NCBI GenBank assembly: GCA_934278925.1
Contig: CAKQWJ010000001.1
Span: forward strand, 124,001 to 188,000
Source of the DNA: an uncultured Clostridia bacterium
GTDB lineage: Bacteria > Bacillota > Clostridia > Peptostreptococcales > Anaerovoracaceae
Direction: 5' to 3'
DNA: 64,000 nucleotides
How positions within the stretch are numbered: the first letter of the stretch is position 1; each line of letters begins with the position of its first letter. Below the pieces are notes generated by a model that worked only from the letters and a program-made list of their open reading frames with translations, did not search any database and was not told the DNA's origin. Below are positions 54,409 through 63,141 of the stretch, in pieces. The position numbers and the translations under genes were made by a program.

Positions 54409-55155
54409 CTACTTCATGGAAATATTTTCAAGTTCCTCTGCCAAAGCCCTCGCTCTGTCCGTCAGCTCCGACGGTGCTTTGCTTGCCGACAGCTTGTGAT
54501 ACAGGCCTCTTGCCATTTCGGCCGCATCCGCCAGACTTTCATCCACATCACCGGCTTCCGCATTCACCTTATAGACCTTCCCATCCAGAACTTCCACTCC
54601 GCTTCGCGGCATCCGGGTAATTCGAATTCCGTAACGAATGATGATTCGATAGATTACCAAAACAATTGCGGTTCTCACCAAGGCAATCAGAAGCAATGCG
54701 AATATCGTGGAGGCGTTCCCCATCTCACTGCCGATTCGAATGTACAGCTCCGCCAGGTTGGCCGCAAAATCCGGAACAAACAGGACGATGAACAGGGTCC
54801 AGCTCCGCTCTTCCGAATATACGTAGTTGTACAGAAGATAGATTACAACGCCGAACACGATGTAGAATACAAATTCCGGCATTCCGGTTTTCCAGATTTC
54901 CGCCGATGTAAGCACCTTTCCCGCGCCGGCGATGGAACGGGTCACCATCACGCCGGTGGCGGACAGGAACATCACCGGCATTGCGGCAAACTCATCCAAA
55001 AGGAGCATCAGCAAAGCAAATACGATAACGCCCGCTGACGCAACAAAGTTCTGGGTGAACAGATGCACATTAATCTGCGCCGTCAGCACTACCAGAACCG
55101 AATAGAACAACGTATAGATAAATTGATTTTTCTTGTTGGATGAATCCCCATTCAT
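54409..55155 (-). CDS. Multi-spanning membrane protein, unknown family
   Basis: A 248-residue protein with five or six membrane helices in residues 12-185 and a soluble C-terminal 65-residue tail with helical ESLADAAEMARGLYHKL. It is 28 bp upstream of the PfoR-like gene on the same strand, so likely co-transcribed. AAGGAAGGAATGGAGTATC precedes ATG 55155. I do not recognise the family. A role as partner of the PfoR-like protein is a guess from spacing. Confidence 0.6.
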   Translation of the reverse strand: MNGDSSNKKNQFIYTLFYSVLVVLTAQINVHLFTQNFVASAGVIVFALLMLLLDEFAAMPVMFLSATGVMVTRSIAGAGKVLTSAEIWKTGMPEFVFYIVFGVVIYLLYNYVYSEERSWTLFIVLFVPDFAANLAELYIRIGSEMGNASTIFALLLIALVRTAIVLVIYRIIIRYGIRITRMPRSGVEVLDGKVYKVNAEAGDVDESLADAAEMARGLYHKLSASKAPSELTDRARALAEELENISMK

Positions 55156-55300
55156 GATACTCCATTCCTTCCTTCGAAAATTGTTGACAGAAACAATAAA
55201 CTTTCATCGCTTTTTATATTCTAGCACAATTGCATTGAAAAGTATACACGAAAATCCATTGAATTTCGTTATATCTCATATTCGGAATCCGTTTCCCCAC

Positions 55301-55331
55301 AAAAAAACACCGACAACTCGGAAGCTGCCGG
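55301..55331 (-). terminator. Intrinsic terminator with no adjacent gene
   Basis: On the minus strand CCGGCAGCT, loop TCCG and AGTTGTCGG form a 9-bp stem allowing G-U pairs, followed by TGTTTTTTTG. The nearest upstream minus-strand gene is the HTH gene ending at 55802, 470 bp away across the inverted-repeat element. Confidence 0.65.
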
Positions 55332-55424
55332 CGAACCAATTCAGTTTTCGTTTTAATATGGGTCTGTGCTACAAACAAGGGAGCGGTCTAGTTATATTAT
55401 CCATACATTGCACATACAATCCCA

Positions 55425-55706
55425 TATGCCTAGAAATTCGAGGGCCGTTCACGCTTTTTGACAGAAAATCCGGATTCAGCGTGAACGCAATTCGCCGATT
55501 ATGTGGGATTCTAATTTTTGAGCGACGGATTACCGCTGGCGGTTCACGCCAAAAGGTTGATTTCTCCCAAGAAGCGTGAACTTTTTCAGGTGGATGGTAT
55601 TACGAGAAAAATTACACGGTGAAAACGTGTATCGCTTAAAAAAAGTTCACGCTAATCTTACAAACATTGTTGATTAGCGTGAAGTCGCTTCGAAATTCTA
55701 GGCATA
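55425..55706. repeat. 282-bp element bounded by 17-bp inverted repeats with three hairpins
   Basis: TATGCCTAGAAATTCGA (55425-55441) and TCGAAATTCTAGGCATA (55690-55706) are inverted copies with one mismatch. Inside are six copies of GTTCACGC or its inverse, at 55447, 55479, 55542, 55574, 55645 and 55677, forming three inverted pairs, each with exactly 24 nt between arms. The third pair extends to 12 bp. There is no credible coding frame. It resembles a MITE-like or structured RNA element; which of these is not known. Confidence 0.75.
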
Positions 55707-55801
55707 CTTAACTCTATTCATTCAAAGAATTCTAATTACTAGAAAAGGACACGGTAGAGCGTACGTCTCACCATTACGGTACGGAATTGAAACAACTGCA
55801 T

Positions 55802-56410
55802 CTATTTCGTCAGAACTTTCTTATGGTATCTGCGTTTTCCGCAATGGGGGCAGGTCATTTTTCGGCTCAGTCCCATATGAGGAGCCAAAAACACCGCTTT
55901 CATGGACGGCACGTATTTCCATCCGCAGTTCGGGCATTGATAGTATCCGGCATCGTGCTCAATTCGAAGGCAGGATACCATCCCTGTCGCAAAGATAATG
56001 CTTCCCATCAGAATCATTCCCACTCGCCACTTTATGTCATCCACCGCAAAGGATGCCGAGAAAATCAACAGCATAAAGGAAACGGTGCTCGTGTATCCGA
56101 TGACCTTTTCCAGCGAAAGCAGCTTCTTGTTGCTCAGCATTTCCTGTTTTGTCAGCTCCAACAGGTTCTGCTCCGCCGTGTTTCTGTAATCATCCATCTC
56201 GATATGCTCTCCGGTCAGCAATTCATTGATACTGATTCCCAGCAATTCGCATAGGTCCGGCATTATTGAAAGGTCCGGCATGTTTTTTCCCCGTTCCCAC
56301 TTTGATACGGCTCGGTCGGTGATTCCCAGCTGTTCAGCCAAGGCCGCCTGGGTAAGCGATTTCTCCTTTCGGCATTCTGCGATAAACTTTCCGATTTTGT
56401 TTTGATCCAT
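55802..56410 (-). CDS. XRE regulator with two membrane helices and C-terminal zinc ribbon
   Basis: A 202-residue protein. Residues 1-65 are an XRE domain (LTQAALAEQLGITDRAVSKWERGKNMPD). Two membrane helices follow at about 108-122 and 132-148, then a zinc ribbon with YQCPNCGWKY and MTCPHCGKRR. Membrane-attached HTH proteins with a zinc ribbon are common in clostridia as signal-responsive regulators. AAAGGAGGTTGCTCTC precedes ATG 56410. Target unknown; the nearby inverted-repeat element could be one. Confidence 0.82.
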   Translation of the reverse strand: MDQNKIGKFIAECRKEKSLTQAALAEQLGITDRAVSKWERGKNMPDLSIMPDLCELLGISINELLTGEHIEMDDYRNTAEQNLLELTKQEMLSNKKLLSLEKVIGYTSTVSFMLLIFSASFAVDDIKWRVGMILMGSIIFATGMVSCLRIEHDAGYYQCPNCGWKYVPSMKAVFLAPHMGLSRKMTCPHCGKRRYHKKVLTK

Positions 56411-56497
56411 GAGAGCAACCTCCTTTCTGCCTTCAATCTACCGCAAGCGAAGACTCATTCACACATACCGCCGGTTGATATCCGAGATTTTCAGCGA

Positions 56498-57145
56498 TTA
56501 CTGCTGAAACCAGGCAACAGCGCGAATCGGCGAACCGTCGCAATTCTCCACCTTCAGTGGAAAGCAACTGAACCAAAACAAATCCGTTCCGCACAGATTC
56601 AGGTTCTTGAGGTTCTCAATATTTACAATATCCGTCTCTTCAAAAAGTCGATGATGGCGAATCAATTTTTCATCCGAGATGGGATCCAACCCGATTACAT
56701 CAAATCCGATGCCCTTGTAATTTCCGGACAGGATATATTCCATTACCTCCTCATCAATACACGGATACTCTCCAAAGTATTCTGCAGTCCCCCATCGGCA
56801 GTCCCACCCCAAATTGAACAGCAGAAAATCCGCCTGCTCGGCTTTCCCTCCGGATCGGCGAATGCAATCCATGGTAATGTCCTGACCTTCTTTCAGTTCT
56901 CTGCAGTCGATAACCAGCGCCTTCCCGATGAACTGCTCCACCGGAAATTCATCCAGCGTAGTTCTCCCCGAAAAAATATGTGCCGGAGGATCCATATGCG
57001 TCCCCGTGTGGGTGTACATCTGCAACAGTGTTTCTTTGAACCCGTCGCTCTCGTACGAGCTGGTTGGACTTAACTTCGGCGGCTCCGTCCCGGGGTATAC
57101 CGGCATGTTTTCACGAATCGTATGCGTTAAGTCGATTACTTTCAT
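56498..57145 (-). CDS. Cyclase family metal-dependent hydrolase (kynurenine formamidase-like)
   Basis: A 215-residue protein. MKVIDLTHTIRENMPVYPG and MYTHTGTHMDPPAH (HxGTHxDxPxH metal site near residue 45) define the cyclase/kynurenine formamidase family. LLFNLGWDCRWG and GIGFDVIGLDPIS are further family features. It probably hydrolyses an amide or lactone; substrate unknown. GGAGGGACAGATA precedes ATG 57145. Confidence 0.87.
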   Translation of the reverse strand: MKVIDLTHTIRENMPVYPGTEPPKLSPTSSYESDGFKETLLQMYTHTGTHMDPPAHIFSGRTTLDEFPVEQFIGKALVIDCRELKEGQDITMDCIRRSGGKAEQADFLLFNLGWDCRWGTAEYFGEYPCIDEEVMEYILSGNYKGIGFDVIGLDPISDEKLIRHHRLFEETDIVNIENLKNLNLCGTDLFWFSCFPLKVENCDGSPIRAVAWFQQ

Positions 57146-57224
57146 TATCTGTCCCTCCGCGTTTTTCTTTTTTGGACATTACTTACGTTACTTCAAGGAA
57201 ACTATATCATACTTTTTGCTTTTT

Positions 57225-57540
57225 CACCAAGTCCATGCAGGTTGCCGGCGGAGATGCGTCCGAGACTTGGTGCAAAGGAAACGAAATCATAAGCCTTTGC
57301 GGGATTTCTTGCACCAAGTTTTCGCCGGTTTCCGGCGGAGATGTGTCCGAGGCTTGGTGCAAAAGAAACGAAATCATAAGCCTTTGCGGGATTTCTTGCA
57401 CCAAGTTTTCGCCGGTTTCTGGCGGAGATGTGTCCGAGGCTTGGTGCAAAGGAAACGAAATCATAAGCCTTTGCGGGATTTCTTGCACCAAGTCTTCGCA
57501 GGTTGCCGGCGGAGATGCGTCCGAAATTTGATGCAACAGA
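57225..57540. repeat. Tandem 87-bp repeats, three full units plus a partial
   Basis: Units begin at CACCAAG at 57225, 57312, 57399 and 57486; the spacing is 87 bp each. Each unit has GCACCAAG ... CTTGGTGC, an inner CGCCGG ... CCGGCG and GCAAAGG ... CCTTTGC, so each RNA copy could fold into two hairpins. Because 87 is divisible by 3, several frames are open on both strands, but no ribosome binding site or plausible start was found. The array lies between the alcohol dehydrogenase terminator and the cyclase gene. Confidence 0.85.
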
Positions 57541-57570
57541 AAAGGAGCCTTTGCATCACGCAAGGACTCC
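57536..57570 (-). terminator. Intrinsic terminator after the alcohol dehydrogenase
   Basis: GGAGCCTTT (57544-57552) and AAGGACTCC (57562-57570) form a stem, followed on the minus strand by CCTTTTCTG. It lies 13 bp after the stop at 57583. Confidence 0.65.
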
Positions 57571-57582
57571 TCTTTGAACTGT

Positions 57583-58752
57583 TTACAGGCACATCTTGAA
57601 AATATTTACAACATCGTCTTTATCCAGTGGCACAAAAGCATTCCCCAGATTGCCCAGCCGAACCGCCTTTGCCGCCATCACATCGAAATTGCTGTCATCA
57701 ATTTCGATTTCCGACAGGCGGCTCTTCAGACCTAAGGTCCGGAACAGAAATTCTTCCATAAGGGCAATGCTCTTCTTGGCAACTTCCATTGGCTCGAGGG
57801 ATGCGTCCAGACCGAATACACTGCAGCCGAACCGGTAGTATTTGGATACGGTATTTTCATTCAAGCAATACTCCATCCACTTCGGTGTGAGAATGGCCAG
57901 CCCCAAACCGTGGGTGATATCGTAAATGGCCGACAGCTCATGTTCCATCGGGTGACAACTCCAGGACTGACGTTTTCCACCGTTTACAAAACCATTAATC
58001 GCCCAGGACGAAACCCACATCAGATTCGCTCTCGCCTCATAATCCTCCGGATGCGCCATGGCAACGGGAGCATACTTGATAATCGTCTTCATCAGGCCTT
58101 CCATTACGGTATCCAACATGTACAGGTCTTTGTTCATGTTAAAATAAACCTCGATTACATGGCTGAGCATGTCCGCCGCACCGCAAGCCGTCTGGTAAGG
58201 ACTGACGGTATATGTAATCGTTGGATCCAGGAATGAAACCTTCGGCTGCATCAACGGAGACCCCTGGCAGATTTTATCCTTCGTCTCCGAATTACTAATT
58301 ACCCCCACGGAATCCATTTCGGATCCGGTAGCGGCAAGCGTCAGGACGTCGAGAATCGGAAGACACCGGGTAATCTCTGCTTTTTCCTCCAGGATATCCC
58401 ATGCATCCCCATCATAGAAAGTGGCTGCGCCGATGAACTTTGTACAGTCGATGACGGATCCGCCGCCCACCGCCAGAAGCACCTCGATGCCTTCTTTTTT
58501 GCAAAGCTCCGCACCGGCCCTCACCGAAGGGACTTTCGGATTCGGTTCGATGCCGGACAACTCAAAAAGCTCCAAGCCTGCTTTTTTTATTTCCGCCACT
58601 ATCTTGTCGTAGAGTCCGGATTTTTTAATCGAGCCGCCCCCATAGGTGAGCAGCACCTTTTTCCCATACTTGTTTAATTCTTCCCCCAGATGGCCCAGCT
58701 GGTTCTCGCCAAAGTACACTTTTGTCGGGATATCGTAGATAAAACTGTTCAT
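57583..58752 (-). CDS. Iron-containing alcohol dehydrogenase (butanol dehydrogenase-like)
   Basis: A 389-residue group III dehydrogenase. LLTYGGGSIKKSGLYD, EVLLAVGGGSVIDCTKFIG (NAD(P) binding), GAADMLSHVIEVYF and IYDITHGLGLAILTPKWM (metal His residues) match BdhA/YugJ-type enzymes. It interconverts aldehydes and alcohols with NAD(P)H, probably in fermentation. ATG 58752 (MNSFIYD) follows AGGAGGAAAGCGGT. Confidence 0.92.
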   Translation of the reverse strand: MNSFIYDIPTKVYFGENQLGHLGEELNKYGKKVLLTYGGGSIKKSGLYDKIVAEIKKAGLELFELSGIEPNPKVPSVRAGAELCKKEGIEVLLAVGGGSVIDCTKFIGAATFYDGDAWDILEEKAEITRCLPILDVLTLAATGSEMDSVGVISNSETKDKICQGSPLMQPKVSFLDPTITYTVSPYQTACGAADMLSHVIEVYFNMNKDLYMLDTVMEGLMKTIIKYAPVAMAHPEDYEARANLMWVSSWAINGFVNGGKRQSWSCHPMEHELSAIYDITHGLGLAILTPKWMEYCLNENTVSKYYRFGCSVFGLDASLEPMEVAKKSIALMEEFLFRTLGLKSRLSEIEIDDSNFDVMAAKAVRLGNLGNAFVPLDKDDVVNIFKMCL

Positions 58753-58851
58753 ACCGCTTTCCTCCTTTTCTGCCACAACGCGTTCGACGCATTAAAACAA
58801 TATATCGTTTCTTAAAAGCTACCGACCGTAACGTTCCATACCTGAAGGTGA

Positions 58852-59553
58852 TCACATTTCTCGAATCTTCCTAATATTGTGATTCATCAGGTGTCTTCCA
58901 ATGTGTCTATACGCAAATGCTTTAAGTCCTGAAATCTCCTGATGATGTTCTTTGAAAAAATCATCCGGACAATCGTATACGCCAAAATCCTGATTGATAC
59001 CTTCACTCTGAATATAGGTATTGTTCCTATCAAACTCAATAGTGGGATTTCTGAAATCCTTGGTTGCTACTCCATAACCGCAAAATGTACCGCAACATTC
59101 CGGATTTTGTTCTTGCAGTTTCTTAAGATAGGTCTTATCCAGAATAAAAGCTTCTAGCTCATACCACTGTTTTTCAAGGTAAATTTCTACCCAACTGTGG
59201 ACCACATTTCGTGGCGCATTGCGATAAACAATCCCGGTCATAGCTCCTTTCTGCAGCTTCTTATCGATTGTAAAACCGTGTATTCTGCATGGAATACCGC
59301 AAGCACGCAAAAGGGCCATGAATAGCGTCCCTTTTGTATTGCACTGTCCATAACCGTCGGCAAGTACTTTGGAAGCGGGGATTTCATCATCAATATTATA
59401 TCCAAATACGATATCATCCCTTACATAATTATAGATTGCCTTAACTCTTTCAAATTCGTCCATTTCTTTCCATTTCAAATTATGAATAAGTTCTTGAATT
59501 CCAAGATTGGAGAAATCAAGCATTCGTGTTTCCATAAGATATTTGTCTGCCAT
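58852..59553 (-). CDS. Transglutaminase-like cysteine protease family protein
   Basis: A 233-residue protein with a transglutaminase core: ILADGYGQCNTKGTLFMALLR, read as DGYGQCNTKG (catalytic Cys), RNVVHSWVEIYL (His) and WYELEAFILD (Asp). The N-terminal EFERVKAIYNYVRDDIVFGYN is also usual. No signal peptide, so probably cytosolic. ATG 59553 (MADKYLME) is chosen with GGTGAAAAG upstream; the frame runs on to 59853 through an opposing pseudogene without a better start. Substrate unknown. Confidence 0.82.
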   Translation of the reverse strand: MADKYLMETRMLDFSNLGIQELIHNLKWKEMDEFERVKAIYNYVRDDIVFGYNIDDEIPASKVLADGYGQCNTKGTLFMALLRACGIPCRIHGFTIDKKLQKGAMTGIVYRNAPRNVVHSWVEIYLEKQWYELEAFILDKTYLKKLQEQNPECCGTFCGYGVATKDFRNPTIEFDRNNTYIQSEGINQDFGVYDCPDDFFKEHHQEISGLKAFAYRHIGRHLMNHNIRKIREM

Positions 59554-59686
59554 CTTTTCACCATTTTTTAAATAATCGCACCCGCCTATACTGATATTAT
59601 AGAATGGGATGTAGTAAAAGGAAATATCATATTCCAAAAATTGAACCCGGTCATTCCTGCATAAAGGTACAAATTCAACAAACGGG

Positions 59687-60163
59687 AATCTTTCTGTATC
59701 GAAGTGGGAAAGCGGAGTATCAAGACCCAGCACCGGTAATCTAATATGTTTGGCAGAACTTTTCGATGTTTCTTTGGATACCTTTACGCAAGAAACATCA
59801 GATACTAGTGACAACAGAAAGAAACGGAAAATTTCTAAGATACTAAAAATCATCGCCTGTGCAGCATTCGGAATCTGTATTCTCCATTTCAGTATTTGGG
59901 CAATCCTCTACGGAATGTACTCACTTAAAGGCGAAGTTTTTGCCGAAAATATTTCTGCGGTCCTAACCGTTTTTTCAGTAATCGGTACTGCATGTTATGC
60001 GTTCTTGCCTACGGCAGGGGTATTGGCTTCAGCCGGAATAGCAATAGTGGGAGCAATAGACAAATCAAAGAAAACCGCCCTAACCGGAATTATTCTGATA
60101 TGCGCAATGCTGTTGCTCCGTCTCCTGCCGCTTATGTATATGCACATGCAAATAGTGTATTAA
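59687..60163 (+). pseudogene. 5'-truncated XRE regulator with membrane helices
   Basis: The frame reads LSVSKWESGVSRPSTGNLICLAELFDVSLDTF, given here as its parts VSKWESG and LAELFDVSLDT, the second half of an XRE domain; the first helices and any start codon are missing upstream. Three membrane helices follow (about 59850-60150). The TTG at 59750 is not a credible start as it lies in the HTH. It faces the transglutaminase gene and appears to have lost its 5' end. Confidence 0.72.
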
Positions 60164-60171
60164 ATGCACGG

Positions 60172-60894
60172 TTAAAAGCACTCGTCCGTCGTTCCGGTCA
60201 ATTCCGCCCACCTTGCGGACAAGAATCGGGCATAAAGAACCGGTTCCAACCCATAGCTCCCGATTGAGCAGGTATTGTTCACTTCCACCAGAACGGTTTC
60301 ACCTTCTTTGGTCACGCCAAAATCCAGTGCATACGCCTTCGGTGCCCCCTCGAAATCCTTCACGCAGGATTCCACGACATCCGCATCGCACGCAACATCC
60401 CACCGGCCGCCGTATCTTCGCACGTCGATAATCTCTCCATACAGAACGAACACCCGGAATTCAGCGATAATTTCTTTTACCTCGCTGCAGTATACCGGAT
60501 AGTCCTCATAGTAACTTCCGCATCCGATCAAATCCGCCGGTTCTCGAATAATTCGGCCTTTGAATTTTTTGTTGTGAATCGGTTTCATAAAAACAGGCCA
60601 CATCTCCGGGTTGGAGTTTACCGTATTTGCCGTACTCTTCCACAGGCGACGTTTGAGGTATTTGCGCAAAACCTCCGGATAATCCATATCCTCAATTTCT
60701 CTGTTAAAATCTCTTAAACGAGCAGCAACGGTACCGATGTATCCCACCACCACATCGTCCATTTTGCTTTCTGACAATTCCTCAAAGGTTTCAAAAAATA
60801 CTGTTTCAAAACCCATTTCCCAGAATCCAATGTACGCATTAAAATGGTCCTGATCTGTTGGGGTTCCGTTTTTTGCTTGTATGAATACTTTCAT
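60172..60894 (-). CDS. ATP-grasp enzyme (R2K clade, DUF4343-like)
   Basis: A 240-residue protein. VFMKPIHNKKFKGRIIRE, EFRVFVLYGEIIDVRRYGG, AYALDFGVTKEGETVLVEVNN and CSIGSYGL are the ATP- and metal-binding features of R2K-type ATP-grasp proteins. These are linked to peptide tagging or phage- and toxin-associated ligases; the substrate here is unknown. The gene is isolated in the accessory region with no partner adjacent. Confidence 0.8.
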   Translation of the reverse strand: MKVFIQAKNGTPTDQDHFNAYIGFWEMGFETVFFETFEELSESKMDDVVVGYIGTVAARLRDFNREIEDMDYPEVLRKYLKRRLWKSTANTVNSNPEMWPVFMKPIHNKKFKGRIIREPADLIGCGSYYEDYPVYCSEVKEIIAEFRVFVLYGEIIDVRRYGGRWDVACDADVVESCVKDFEGAPKAYALDFGVTKEGETVLVEVNNTCSIGSYGLEPVLYARFLSARWAELTGTTDECF

Positions 60895-60971
60895 TTATTT
60901 CTTCGTCCTTCTACCTTCTTTTGCTTATCATATTTTTTCCTCTTTGCTTAAACTACGATACAGCTGTCATC

Positions 60972-61154
60972 TTAGCTATTACGAATTGTTGAAATAACAG
61001 GCTTACCTTCACTATCTAATAATTGTGTCAGCCCTCCGGAGTAACCACTGGCATGATATAAATAGTTTACTCCGGTCTCTTTATCTACCCATATTTCTGT
61101 AACATTAACGGACCCCTGTGAATAAATTACCTCAAATCGTTGTTCCTTTTTCAT
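60972..61154 (-). CDS. DUF6440 family small protein
   Basis: A 60-residue protein of the form RFEVIYSQGSVNVTEIWVDKET (parts) then GVNYLYHASGYSGGLTQLLD and EGKPVI, a conserved pattern in many Firmicutes accessory regions. It is predicted soluble and beta-rich. GGAGGTAAACAAAA precedes ATG 61154. Function unknown. Confidence 0.75.
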   Translation of the reverse strand: MKKEQRFEVIYSQGSVNVTEIWVDKETGVNYLYHASGYSGGLTQLLDSEGKPVISTIRNS

Positions 61155-61170
61155 TTTTGTTTACCTCCAT

Positions 61171-61938
61171 CTATGGCCTTAAACAATTCATAATAACGGT
61201 AATCATCATTTCTTTTCTAAAGTACAAAAGATGCGCAGCCTTCTCTTCTAATGTCGGATACAGTTCCTGTCCGGCAAAAGATTGGTATATGTTTCCAATA
61301 CTGCCTTTGAAAGAATCATCTTTCTCTTTGCCGAACAAATCTGATTCTGCTCCAAATCGCATCTGTGCTATTACATCCATGCATTCTTTGTAAGTGAGTT
61401 CATATGTTGCAGTATTTCCCTTAAGGCGTTCCATATTCTGGTAATCATATGAATCAAGCAATTCCAATGCTTTGCTGTATTTCTGAATTACATTAAGCAC
61501 CTGTTTCGAGTCAAGCGCATTCTGAGTTCTTTTCATAATCTGTATTACTTCACCGAGTTGCGCAATACGATTATTATTTACAGCATAACCCTGTAATATA
61601 TATTGTTTAAGAACTGAATTTGCCCATTTTCTGAATTCAACACCTCTCTTAGATTTAACTCAATATCCGACGGAGATGATTACATCGAGGGTGTAAAATG
61701 GCACCTTTTGCTTCACACCAACAACACGCATTTTTTGCGTGTTGTTGCCTTTATCGACTTCCTCCTCAGAAAAAACATTATTTACATGTTTTCTAATGGT
61801 TTTCTCGTCTCTATCAAATAGTACGGCCATTTGATTTGCACTCAGCCACACCGTTTCACTATCAAAAGGTACTTCAAGTTTGACAGCGTTATCTTCCGTT
61901 TCAAATAATACTAATTCGTTTTCGTTTTTGTCTCCCAT
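61171..61938 (-). pseudogene. RhuM/Fic-type protein broken by a nonsense codon and 3' loss
   Basis: ATG 61938 follows GGAGGGTGGAGAGAAAT. The N-terminal RhuM domain (ETVWLSANQMAVLFDRDEKTIRKHV and FYTLDVIISVGY) is stopped by TGA at 61662-61660, where relatives have Arg; the frame then continues exactly in register with VKSKRGVEFRKWANSVLKQY and on to LTYKECMDVIAQMRFG and DLFGKEKDDSFKGSIG, the RhuM C-terminal/Doc-like start. After LEEKAAHLLYF the frame ends, without the HPFxDGNKR Fic motif. A CGA to TGA change plus 3' truncation explain it. Confidence 0.82.
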
Positions 61939-62108
61939 ATTTCTCTCCACCCTCCAAGTGGTGTTCGATATCGTCTTTTCCGGTAACATTATAGTCAGGT
62001 GCTTGTACATTCATCCTATACGTCTGTTATTTCTGATGCATAGAAAGTTCTCTGTTATTTTATATACTGGAATTTATCCGCTCCCAGTATATTCGCCGAA
62101 TAAGAAAT

Positions 62109-62271
62109 AGTGGTACTGGGGCTCTGCCCCAGACCCCGGGGGTTATTGCTTTGATTTCCAGGAGGCAGTTCCTTACAGACAAGATAAAAGGCAGTACATC
62201 ACGCACTGCCTCCTGCAAAACTGATATGGCGCTCATGTTGCACCCCTGCATTGCACTATCCTCCATATCAG
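62109..62271. repeat. Structured noncoding stretch with three successive hairpins
   Basis: CTGGGG/CCCCAG (62116-62132), AGGAGGCAGT/ACTGCCTCCT (62160-62214) and CTGATATGG/CCATATCAG (62221-62271) are three non-overlapping inverted pairs. A 77-residue frame covers the minus strand but has no ribosome binding site. The sequence resembles a recurring clostridial accessory repeat that I cannot name. Confidence 0.5.
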
Positions 62272-62364
62272 CAAAGTAAACGAAGTATATCATAGGTGGT
62301 GTTATCAGACACCCCTAAAAATCAATGTTGTCCTTGACAAGGGGTACACATCACACATCATCAA

Positions 62365-62826
62365 TTACAAAACCCCTAAAAAGTTTATAGAGCCAAACTG
62401 ATATGGTGCTTTTTCGATATATTCCTTTCTTGCTCGCTCTGGTGATATAAGTATTATTTCACCCGCAAACTTAAATAGCCAACTGTAGAAATTGGGGCTA
62501 AGAGCCACTTCTGGATATGCACAGAAAGTCTCGTCAGTTGCAATTTCAGTTTTTACACGTTCACCGAAACGATCAATCACATATTTCATAAGATGATTCT
62601 TGCACTCAAGTGTTACTCTTACAGTATCACCATCATACATTTCAAATATCTGACGAGAATATCGATCAAGAGAAAAAGTCTTTGGTCGTTTTACTGCTTT
62701 TTCCACCAGCAACTGTACATGACAGATACGGTCCGCACGGAAAGACGAGATATTGTCATGTTTCTCCGAGTATCCCACAACATAGTAAAAGTCGTCATTC
62801 CAGAATAGAGACATCAAGGTATACAA
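62365..62826 (-). pseudogene. WYL-domain regulator, C-terminal fragment
   Basis: About 153 codons match the C-terminal WYL domain of DeoR-like regulators: LFWNDDFYYVVGYSEKHDNI and SFRADRICHVQLL, followed by FEMYDGDTVRVTLECKNHLMKYVIDRFG. The N-terminal HTH and half of the WYL domain are missing; the frame meets a stop two codons before the first TTG. It is most likely a decayed regulator. Confidence 0.7.
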
Positions 62827-62883
62827 TACTCATCGCAAGAGGATTATAACATTCAGTTCATGCAGATGTAGAAATTGGAATCT

Positions 62884-63141
62884 CTACATCTTGCTAATTA
62901 TCCACATGTTGTAAAACACCATAATAATTCCTCCAATAACAACATATACCCCTACCCATATAATTGAATATTCGAATATCTTGCTTTGATCTTTTATAAA
63001 GCAATTAACAATAGCCATTATAGCAAATATCGGGGCAACACACCATCCAAGCATACACATAGCCCCTGTATATTCATCAAGAAAACAGGCAACAATACTA
63101 CATATAATAGCCGTTGTGGCATAGATAATTGACTTTTTCAT
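62884..63141 (-). CDS. Small membrane protein, 85 aa
   Basis: An 85-residue hydrophobic protein with three membrane helices (SIIYATTAIICSIVAC, MLGWCVAPIFAIMAIV, IWVGVYVVIGGIIMVFY). The start MKKSIIY follows GGAGGCATTT. The family is not recognised. It lies in the accessory stretch 3' of the gene at 63332. Confidence 0.6.
   Translation of the reverse strand: MKKSIIYATTAIICSIVACFLDEYTGAMCMLGWCVAPIFAIMAIVNCFIKDQSKIFEYSIIWVGVYVVIGGIIMVFYNMWIISKM

Noticed and set aside
53623..55038. 471-codon plus-strand frame opposite the PfoR-like and membrane genes
   Set aside because: It crosses two genes and their gap, is rich in His and Arg as antisense of membrane helices, and has no start context.
56928..57599. 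Plus-strand frame through the 87-bp repeats
   Set aside because: It is open only because the unit length is a multiple of three; the minus strand is open too and neither has a ribosome binding site.
62060..62293. 77-codon minus-strand frame over the three-hairpin block
   Set aside because: There is no ribosome binding site and the sequence is dominated by inverted repeats; more likely noncoding.
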